NCBI GenBank assembly: GCA_002394305.1
Contig: DGTM01000009.1
Coordinates: 72,428 to 77,999 of the forward strand
Direction of reading: 5' to 3'
DNA: 5,572 nt
Origin: Prevotellaceae bacterium UBA4336
GTDB lineage: Bacteria > Bacteroidota > Bacteroidia > Bacteroidales > Bacteroidaceae
Below are positions 1 to 4,793 of this stretch, piece by piece. Made by a program: the position numbers and the translations under genes. Below the pieces are notes generated by a model, which was not told the DNA's origin, did not search any database, and worked only from the letters and a program-made list of their open reading frames with translations. Within the stretch, counting starts at the first letter, position 1. Each line of letters begins with the position of its first letter.

Positions 1-123
1 AGCCTGGGTCTTATTTCGGAAGAGCGTGCCGTGTCGGGCGGCGCGGAACTCGCTTTTCGGAAAAATATCCTGCCTCAGACAAAAAAACTGCCTTGCGAGG
101 CATTGCCGTTCAACTTTTTTTCG
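1..123. other. Upstream intergenic region, no gene identified
   Basis: No recognisable protein is encoded here. All three + strand frames stay open from the window edge (first stops near 165, 190 and 207), but the translations look like no family I know, and the stretch runs into a promoter, so this is probably intergenic or the extreme end of an upstream gene. The only structure is a 5-bp hairpin (TGCCT 89-93, AGGCA 98-102, 4-nt loop). It has a run of seven A on its left (81-87) and a T-run at 114-121. It could be a weak terminator remnant, but it is too short to call. Confidence 0.4.
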
Positions 124-131
124 TACCTTTG
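102..131 (+). promoter_or_regulatory. Bacteroidota-type promoter of corA
   Basis: A perfect -7 box TACCTTTG lies at 124-131, matching the Bacteroidota consensus TAnnTTTG. An ATTG at 102-105, 18 nt upstream, is a fair -33 element (consensus TTTG). A run of eight T sits just before the -7 box. By the usual spacing, transcription would start near 138, giving a leader of about 158 nt before the preferred corA start. The core and its flank (16 of 18 bases, 121-138) nearly repeat the promoter at 3490-3507, which supports both calls. Confidence 0.75.
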
Positions 132-171
132 CAGCCGAAAACGACCAAAACAAAGCTATTCTGTAACAAAA

Positions 172-207
172 ATGGACGACTATCACGCGGATAATAACGA
201 TTCTTAG
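172..207 (+). CDS. Putative acidic leader peptide (uORF) upstream of corA
   Basis: An ATG at 172 opens an 11-codon frame encoding MDDYHADNNDS that ends at TAG 205-207. It lies inside the predicted corA leader, about 34 nt after the likely transcript start, and is preceded by A-rich sequence (AACAAAA) of the kind Bacteroidota use for initiation. Four of eleven residues are Asp, with two directly after Met. Acidic nascent N-termini are known in E. coli to destabilise ribosomes at low Mg2+, and enterobacterial mgtA and corA leaders contain regulatory short ORFs (mgtL, corL). The stop codon is one base before a hairpin cluster. Translation is unproven. The same frame is open back to position 1, so a chance ORF, or the tail of a longer one, is possible. 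Confidence 0.35.
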   Translation: MDDYHADNNDS

Positions 208-208
208 C

Positions 209-249
209 GCTCCGGAGCCTGCATCGCCATGTACGCTCCGACAGGGAGC
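209..249 (+). promoter_or_regulatory. corA leader stem-loops with alternative pairings
   Basis: The main hairpin pairs CGGAGC (213-218) with GCTCCG (235-240), then after one C/C mismatch pairs TGCAT (220-224) with ATGTA (229-233, one G-U), closing a CGCC loop. Outer bases GCTC (209-212) can pair with GAGC (246-249) across a 5-nt bulge. A competing smaller hairpin pairs GCTCC (235-239) with GGAGC (245-249), and GCTCCGGAGC (209-218) is self-complementary. These structures are mutually exclusive and begin one or a few bases after the mini-ORF stop, so a ribosome paused there would cover the left arm and favour the downstream hairpin. Pairing was read by eye; no folding energy was computed. Confidence 0.45.
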
Positions 250-280
250 CTGAATGTATGTACATCAACCCCAAGAAAAG

Positions 281-286
281 AGGAGG
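281..286 (+). promoter_or_regulatory. Strong Shine-Dalgarno AGGAGG before corA
   Basis: A full AGGAGG lies 9 nt before the ATG at 296, the ideal distance for a Shine-Dalgarno site. It decides the start of corA in favour of 296 over the in-frame ATG at 254, which has no such motif. Most Bacteroidota genes lack this motif, and none of the other three genes in the window has a comparable one. Confidence 0.65.
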
Positions 287-295
287 AACACGACG

Positions 296-1222
296 ATGCG
301 AACCTACTGGAACACGACGAATGGTCTGCGTACCATCCCCGAATGGCAGCCTGGCTGCTGGGTGCAGGTGACCTGCCCCACCGAGGAAGACAAAACCTTC
401 CTGGAAAACACACTCCACATCCCCGACTACTACATCGGCGACATCGCCGATACCGACGAACGCGCACGCTACGACATCGACGACGGCTGGGTGCTCATCA
501 TCCTGCGTATACCCTACGTCAAGGAAACAAAGAGCCGCACGCCCTACACCACCATCCCCCTGGGTATCATCCTGAAGGGCAACGTGCTCATCACCGTCTG
601 CAACTTCGAGACAGACATGATGATCGACTTCGTCTCCTACCAGCAGAAGCGCGGACTGGGCTTCGTCGATTCCGTCGACATGATATTCCGCCTCTTCCTC
701 TGCTGCGCCGTCTGGTACCTGAAGCGACTCAAGCAAATCAGCCTGCGCATCGACAAGGCCAAGCAAAACCTGGACCGCAACGTCAGCAACGCCGACCTCA
801 TCGCCCTGAGCCGCCTGCAGGACAGCCTCACATACTTCGTCACCTCCATCCGAGGCAACGAAAACCTCCTCTCCAAGCTCAAGTTCAAGCTGCCCATCGA
901 CGAGCTCGACGCCGACATGATCGAAGACGTGGGCATCGAGATGAGCCAGGCACGCGAGACCACCAACATCTTCACCAACATCCTCGACTCCACGATGGAC
1001 ACCTACGCCAACATCATCAACAACAACATGAGCCAAGTCATGAAGATGCTCACCAGCATCAGCATCATACTCATGTTCCCCACACTCATAGCCAGCCTCT
1101 TCGGCATGAACCTCGTTAACGGCATGGAGCAGGCACCCTGGGGATTCCCCCTCGCTATGGCACTTTCCGTAGGCGTTACCGTCCTCTTTATGTGGTATTT
1201 CAAGCGGAAAACATGGATTTAA
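296..1222 (+). CDS. corA: CorA family magnesium/divalent cation transporter
   Basis: This is an inner-membrane channel of the CorA/2-TM-GxN family, which works as a pentamer and admits Mg2+ (some members Co2+ or Ni2+) down the membrane potential. The product is 308 residues, normal to slightly short for CorA. Residues 1-245 form the cytoplasmic domain, including the family-like stretch EDGWVLIILRIPY and a long charged helix leading to the pore. TM1 spans about 249-269 and ends in the signature FGMN (GMN at 270-272). TM2 spans about 284-302 and is followed by the basic tail KRKTWI. Aligned to Thermotoga CorA, pore residues M291, L294 and M302 are kept (here 249, 252, 260), N288 is Ser246, and the MPEL loop is replaced by NGMEQ. 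I chose ATG 296 because AGGAGG lies 9 nt upstream and family members start at this point; ATG 254 would add 14 residues. The gene has its own promoter and an unusually long structured leader, suggesting post-initiation control, perhaps by Mg2+ (inference). Confidence 0.93.
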   Translation: MRTYWNTTNGLRTIPEWQPGCWVQVTCPTEEDKTFLENTLHIPDYYIGDIADTDERARYDIDDGWVLIILRIPYVKETKSRTPYTTIPLGIILKGNVLITVCNFETDMMIDFVSYQQKRGLGFVDSVDMIFRLFLCCAVWYLKRLKQISLRIDKAKQNLDRNVSNADLIALSRLQDSLTYFVTSIRGNENLLSKLKFKLPIDELDADMIEDVGIEMSQARETTNIFTNILDSTMDTYANIINNNMSQVMKMLTSISIILMFPTLIASLFGMNLVNGMEQAPWGFPLAMALSVGVTVLFMWYFKRKTWI

Positions 1223-1231
1223 CCCCCCAAT

Positions 1232-1278
1232 AGCAAAAAAAACCTCCTCTTTGCTTGCACGTAAAAGCTTTTTTTGCT
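1232..1278 (+). terminator. Putative AT-stem terminator after corA
   Basis: AGCAAAAAAA (1232-1241) and TTTTTTTGCT (1269-1278) are perfect 10-bp inverted repeats around a 27-nt loop. A smaller alternative pairs GCTT (1253-1256) with AAGC (1265-1268), followed directly by seven T, the layout of a weak intrinsic terminator. Both are rich in A-U pairs, so termination would be leaky. The right arm ends directly against the -7 box of the next gene. Confidence 0.35.
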
Positions 1279-1286
1279 TAACTTTG
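1255..1286 (+). promoter_or_regulatory. Promoter of the DUF349 gene
   Basis: The -7 box TAACTTTG (1279-1286) fits TAnnTTTG exactly. A TTG at 1255-1257, 21 nt upstream, is the best -33 candidate; a TTTG at 1250-1253 matches better but is spaced 25 nt away. The predicted transcript start near 1293 gives a leader of only about 20 nt before ATG 1313. The promoter is embedded in the inverted repeat that may terminate corA. Confidence 0.7.
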
Positions 1287-1312
1287 CGGTCACCATTCAC
1301 TAAACAGATACT

Positions 1313-3307
1313 ATGATGGACTCTTTAGAGACTAAAGAAACCGCTGCCGTAGAGCAGCCTTCTGAGAACACTGCCGCAGAGCAGACTCCCGAGACAGCAA
1401 CCACAGTAAACAACGAACCCGTAGCCGAGGAGCTCGCACCCGCCGAGGCACCCGCACCCGCCGAGGAGCCCGCCGCTGCCGAAGAACCCGTGCCCGCCGA
1501 AGCAACTGACATGCCGGACACAGAGGCACCCGAGGACGAACAAGCCATCGTGCAGCAAACCTTCCGCTCGAAGGACGAGGTCGTGGCCCGCGTGCAGGAA
1601 ATAGCACAAAGCGACGAAGTGGGCGACAAACAGGAACTCGCCCTCCTCAAGCAGCTCTTCTACAAGTTCCACAACGCCGAAATGCAGGCAGCCTTCCAGG
1701 CCTACATCGACGCAGGCGGCGAAGCGGACAAGTTCGTGCCCCAGATAGACCCCGCAGAGCCAGCCTTCCGCGAAGCCATGCAAGTCATACGCCAGCGCAG
1801 GGCCGCCATCCAGGAAAACATCGAAAAGCAAAAGCAGGAGAACCTCCAGCGCAAGCTCCAGATAATAGAACGCATACAGCAACTCGCATCCACACCCGAG
1901 GAAGCCAACCAGAACTTCGACGAGTTCAAGGCTCTGCAGGCCGAATGGAAAGAGATAAAAGCCGTACCCGCCGAACGCGCCACCGAACTCTGGAAGAACT
2001 ACCAGCTCTACGTAGAGCAGTTCTACGACCTCCTCAAGCTCGGACACGAACTGCGCGACTACGACTTCCGCAAGAACCTCGAGATCAAGACGCGTCTCAT
2101 CCAGCAGGCCGAAGCGCTGGCCGAGAACCCCGACGTGCTCGCCGCCTTCAACCAGCTGCAGGCCCTCCACCAGGAATGGAAGGAGACAGGACCCGTAGCC
2201 AAGGAAATCCGCGAGACCGTATGGGCCAAGTTCAAGGAAGCATCCACCGTCATCAACAAAAAGCACCAGGCACACTTCGAGGCCATCAAGGCACGCGAAG
2301 AAGAAAACCTGCAGCGCAAGACCGAACTCTGCGAACAGCTCGAAGCCATCGAGACCGACGGACTCCGCACCTTCGCCGACTGGGAAACCGTCACACAGAA
2401 GATAAAGGAACTGCAGGCAGAGTGGAAGACCATCGGCTTCGCACCGCAGAAGATGAACACTGCCATCTTCGAGCGCTTCCGCCAGGCCTGCGACGCCTTC
2501 TTCGAGAAAAAGACCAACTTCTTCCACACCGTCAAGGAAGAGCTCGGAGCAAACCTCGCCAAGAAGAAAGAACTCGTGGAGAAAGCCGAAGCACTCATGG
2601 AGAGCACCGACTGGCGCTCCACCGGCGACATCCTCATCAACCTGCAGAAGCAGTGGAAAGAGATAGGCGCCGTCCCCCGCAAGTACAGCGACGAACTCTG
2701 GAAACGCTTCACCGCAGCATGCGACCACTTCTTCGAGGCTCGCCAGGCAGCCACGGCCGAAAGCCGCAACGAGGAGAAAGCCAACAAGGAACAGAAACTC
2801 GACATCATCGCACAGCTCAAGGCCCTGGCCGAACAGGAAGGCGAGAACGTCATCGCACAAGTCAAGGAGCTCCAGCAGCGATGGAACGAAGTGGGACACG
2901 TCCCCTTCCGCGACAAAGAAACCCTCTACCGCGAGTATCGGGCCGTCTGCGACAAGCTCTACGAAGCCTACGGCGCAAGCCAGACACGCCGCCGGCTCAA
3001 CAACTTCCGCGCCGGACTGCAGCAGAGGATAGAAAAGGAAGCAGGCTCGCTCGACAACGAGCGCCAGCGCATGCAACGTGCCTACGAGCGCATGCTTGCC
3101 GAAATCAAGACATACGAGAACAACATCGGCTTCCTCACCGCCAGCAGCAAAAAGGGTAATTCGCTGGTCGACGCCATGAACAAGAAGATAGAGAAACTCC
3201 GCGAGGAACTCAATCTCCTGGCCCAAAAGATAAAGGCCGTCGACGAACAGATGGCAGCCCCCGCCGCCCCGGCACAGGAAGAAGCACCGGCCGAGCCCGG
3301 ACAGTAG
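1313..3307 (+). CDS. DUF349 domain-containing protein, five repeats
   Basis: This is a 664-residue cytoplasmic protein of unknown function with no signal peptide or membrane segment. Residues 8-79 are Ala/Pro/Glu-rich and probably disordered. Five DUF349 units follow, starting near 176, 253, 330, 412 and 491. Each has a helix like NLxxKxxLIxxAEAL, then LQxxWKEIGxVP, then an amphipathic helix like ELWKRFxxACDxFFE. The conserved Trp are at 212, 289, 371, 448 and 524. Repeats 3-5 each carry a Cys at the same place (393, 470, 546). Residues about 557-646 are a charged probable coiled coil containing YENNIGFL (601-608) and a Ser/Lys stretch, and the tail from 648 is again Ala/Pro/Glu-rich. Either of two adjacent ATGs (1313, 1316) could be used. 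The gene has its own promoter and a strong terminator, so it is probably monocistronic. Such proteins are common in Bacteroidota, but no reaction is known to me. An elongated scaffold is plausible from the helical repeats, but that is inference. Confidence 0.9.
   Translation: MMDSLETKETAAVEQPSENTAAEQTPETATTVNNEPVAEELAPAEAPAPAEEPAAAEEPVPAEATDMPDTEAPEDEQAIVQQTFRSKDEVVARVQEIAQSDEVGDKQELALLKQLFYKFHNAEMQAAFQAYIDAGGEADKFVPQIDPAEPAFREAMQVIRQRRAAIQENIEKQKQENLQRKLQIIERIQQLASTPEEANQNFDEFKALQAEWKEIKAVPAERATELWKNYQLYVEQFYDLLKLGHELRDYDFRKNLEIKTRLIQQAEALAENPDVLAAFNQLQALHQEWKETGPVAKEIRETVWAKFKEASTVINKKHQAHFEAIKAREEENLQRKTELCEQLEAIETDGLRTFADWETVTQKIKELQAEWKTIGFAPQKMNTAIFERFRQACDAFFEKKTNFFHTVKEELGANLAKKKELVEKAEALMESTDWRSTGDILINLQKQWKEIGAVPRKYSDELWKRFTAACDHFFEARQAATAESRNEEKANKEQKLDIIAQLKALAEQEGENVIAQVKELQQRWNEVGHVPFRDKETLYREYRAVCDKLYEAYGASQTRRRLNNFRAGLQQRIEKEAGSLDNERQRMQRAYERMLAEIKTYENNIGFLTASSKKGNSLVDAMNKKIEKLREELNLLAQKIKAVDEQMAAPAAPAQEEAPAEPGQ
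1436..1507 (+). repeat. 18-bp tandem repeat encoding Ala/Pro/Glu hexapeptides
   Basis: Four consecutive 18-nt units encode APAEAP, APAEEP, AAAEEP and VPAEAT (residues 42-65 of the DUF349 protein). The first two units share a perfect 13-base match, GCACCCGCCGAGG at 1436-1448 and 1454-1466; later units have drifted. The 18-nt unit keeps the reading frame, so copy number could vary by slippage without breaking the gene. Confidence 0.6.
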
Positions 3308-3342
3308 GCCGGAAGCCACAAAAAACCATACAGTCGGCAGAC

Positions 3343-3382
3343 AAAAAAGGGAGGAACGCCAAAACGGTTTTCCTCCCTTTTT
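3343..3382. terminator. Strong bidirectional intrinsic terminator
   Basis: GGGAGGAA (3349-3356) pairs perfectly with TTCCTCCC (3370-3377). After one mismatch, a G-U pair and two G-C pairs (CC 3359-3360, GG 3366-3367) close an AAAAC loop. Outside the stem, six A (3343-3348) face five T (3378-3382), so it can act on either strand. It lies 35 nt after the stop of the DUF349 gene and isolates it from the next unit. Confidence 0.85.
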
Positions 3383-3492
3383 CGTGCACTCCGCACGCCT
3401 CGGCCCTATCCCAAAAGTCTCTTTCACTTACAAAAAAGAAACAATTTATCACTTTTAAGGGCGTAAATGATGATAATTAGAGTAATTATTTG

Positions 3493-3500
3493 TACCTTTG
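3493..3500 (+). promoter_or_regulatory. Promoter of the acyltransferase-ketosynthase unit
   Basis: The -7 box TACCTTTG (3493-3500) matches the Bacteroidota consensus and its flanks resemble the corA promoter. No good TTTG is seen 19-21 nt upstream, where the sequence is GATGATAATTAG. The 60 bases before the box (about 3431-3490) are markedly AT-rich compared with the genes, which may compensate. Transcription would begin near 3507, about 42 nt before ATG 3549. Confidence 0.7.
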
Positions 3501-3510
3501 CACCCGATTA

Positions 3511-3531
3511 GTGCGCAGTGTGTGCGCGCAC
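3511..3531 (+). promoter_or_regulatory. GC hairpin at the 5' end of the acyltransferase mRNA
   Basis: GTGCGC (3511-3516) pairs with GCGCAC (3526-3531) over a 9-nt loop; alternatively GTGCGCGCAC (3522-3531) is a 10-base palindrome on its own. The element begins within a few bases of the predicted transcript start and ends 17 nt before ATG 3549. It could stabilise the mRNA 5' end, bind a dimeric regulator as DNA, or be chance. Confidence 0.3.
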
Positions 3532-3548
3532 GTAAAGAAAAACCACGC

Positions 3549-4682
3549 ATGAAGTGCACCATAAGGACCGTTCAGACGAAGCAGCAGATGGATGACTTTG
3601 TAGGCCTTCCCCGGAAGATTTACAAAGGCAATCCATACTATGTGCCCGACTTGGAAATGGACGTGCGCCGATGGTTCCAGCCCGAGCACAACCCAGGCTT
3701 GCAGCACTGCGACGTGGTCCCCTTCGTGGCTTACGACGAGGGGGGAAGGCCCGTGGGGCGCATAGCCGGCATCATCAACCGCAAGGCCAACGAGGTGTGG
3801 AAAGGCAGCTGCGTGCGCTTCGGGTGGATAGAGTTCGTCGACGACACGGACGTCTCCTACGCCTTGCTCAAGGCCGTCGCGGACTGGGGGCGGAGTAAAG
3901 GCATGGATTCCATACAGGGGCCGCTCGGCATCTCCGACTTCGACAAGGAAGGCATGCTCGTCGAGGACTTCGACCAGGTCGGCTCTGCCATCACCATCTA
4001 CAACCCGCCCTACTATCCCCGGCACATGGAGAAGCACGGATTCGGCAAGGAAGTCGACTGGGTGCAGGTGAAGGTGCAGATTCCGCAGCAGGTGCCCGAA
4101 CGCTTTGCACGCGCACAGAAACTGGTGTGCAGCATGTACGACCTGAAGGTGCGGAAGCTCACGCAGAAGGAAATCTTCCAGGGCGGCTACGGACGCAAAC
4201 TGTTCCGCCTGCTCAACGATGCCTACAGCGAACTCTTCGGCTACACACAGCACACGGAGGAAGAGGCCGACGCCTTCGTGGGGCAGTACGTGCCCCTGCT
4301 CGACCTGCGCCTCCTGCCCATGATAGAGGACGCGGAAGGCAACCTCATCGCCAGCAGCATCACCATGCCCAGTCTCTCCGAGGCGCTGCAGAAGTCGGGC
4401 GGAAGACTGCTGCCCTTCGGGTGGTACCACCTGCTGCGGGCACTCAAGTGGAAGCACTCGGACAAGGCCGAGCTGATGCTCATCGCCGTTCACCCCGAGT
4501 GGCAGGCCCTGGGCATCAACGCCCTGATATTCGCCGACCTGATTCCTACGCTCAACAAGTTGGGGTACAGCTGGGCAGAGACAGGCCCTATGCTCGAGAA
4601 CAACCTGAAGGTACTCACGCAGTGGAAAGCGCTCAACCCGACAATCTACAAGCGCCGCCGCTGCTTCAGCAAGGAGATTTAG
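3549..4682 (+). CDS. GNAT-fold acyltransferase, YghO-like
   Basis: This is a 377-residue soluble protein of the YghO-like GNAT family (often annotated only as N-acetyltransferase). Visible family marks are NPYYVPDL (28-35), GRPVGRIAGIINRKANE (66-82), GPLGISDFDKEGML (124-137), TIYNPPYY (149-156), the acyl-CoA-binding-like loop LIAVHPEWQALGINALI (311-327), and a C-terminal ENNLKVLTQW...IYKRRRCF segment (350-373). Relatives have been implicated in N-acylation in bacterial ceramide synthesis (Caulobacter bCerS); I recall this link but cannot test orthology, so the substrate is left open. The frame is open upstream to a TTG at 3498, but that codon lies inside the -7 box, so ATG 3549 is the start. 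No Shine-Dalgarno is present, as is usual in the phylum. It is first in a likely operon with the ketosynthase 111 nt downstream, which fits a role with long acyl chains. Confidence 0.85.
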   Translation: MKCTIRTVQTKQQMDDFVGLPRKIYKGNPYYVPDLEMDVRRWFQPEHNPGLQHCDVVPFVAYDEGGRPVGRIAGIINRKANEVWKGSCVRFGWIEFVDDTDVSYALLKAVADWGRSKGMDSIQGPLGISDFDKEGMLVEDFDQVGSAITIYNPPYYPRHMEKHGFGKEVDWVQVKVQIPQQVPERFARAQKLVCSMYDLKVRKLTQKEIFQGGYGRKLFRLLNDAYSELFGYTQHTEEEADAFVGQYVPLLDLRLLPMIEDAEGNLIASSITMPSLSEALQKSGGRLLPFGWYHLLRALKWKHSDKAELMLIAVHPEWQALGINALIFADLIPTLNKLGYSWAETGPMLENNLKVLTQWKALNPTIYKRRRCFSKEI

Positions 4683-4793
4683 CGTGCTTCAAGCCCTCCC
4701 CAAAAGACACAGGCAAGGACGAAGGAGCAGAAGAAAAGATAAAGTAAACAAAGGAAAACAAAACAAACCAAGGATTCAAAACAAGGAAACATA
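4683..4793 (+). other. A-rich, T-poor intercistronic spacer
   Basis: No terminator hairpin and no TAnnTTTG box is seen in these 111 nt, so the flanking genes are probably cotranscribed. From about 4697 to 4793 the sequence is mostly A with some C and G and only about five T, so it should be almost unstructured as RNA. AAGGA at 4783-4787 sits 6 nt before the next ATG and may be a weak ribosome-binding element, while the A-rich run itself fits translation initiation in Bacteroidota. Confidence 0.55.

Noticed and set aside
81..121. Hairpin 89-102 with flanking A- and T-runs as an intrinsic terminator
   Set aside because: The stem is only 5 bp, and on the + strand the T-run starts about 11 nt after it. 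No upstream gene can be assigned to it.
254..295. Upstream ATG 254 as the corA start (14 extra residues)
   Set aside because: The extra residues MYVHQPQEKRRNTT are not CorA-like, there is no ribosome site before it, and AGGAGG is placed for ATG 296.
229..1119. 296-codon + frame starting in the corA leader and overlapping corA
   Set aside because: The translation is dominated by His, Arg, Pro and Gln, as expected from reading GC-rich codons out of frame, and lacks any domain. Its ATG is also buried in the leader hairpin.
110..1300. 396-codon minus-strand open frame across corA
   Set aside because: It is an in-register shadow of corA. The translation is Asp/Val/His-rich without family motifs, and it runs through both flanking promoters.
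1325..3427. 700-codon minus-strand open frame across the DUF349 gene
   Set aside because: It is in register with the sense codons and exists only because TTA, CTA and TCA are avoided. Its Leu/Val/Gly/Phe-rich translation mirrors a Lys/Gln/Glu-rich sense protein, and it spans a terminator.
3498..3548. TTG 3498 as the acyltransferase start
   Set aside because: The codon lies within the -7 promoter box, so it would not be in the transcript; ATG 3549 begins a normal family N-terminus.
3486..4493. 335-codon minus-strand open frame across the acyltransferase
   Set aside because: It is an in-register shadow; the sense protein has clear family motifs and this one has none.
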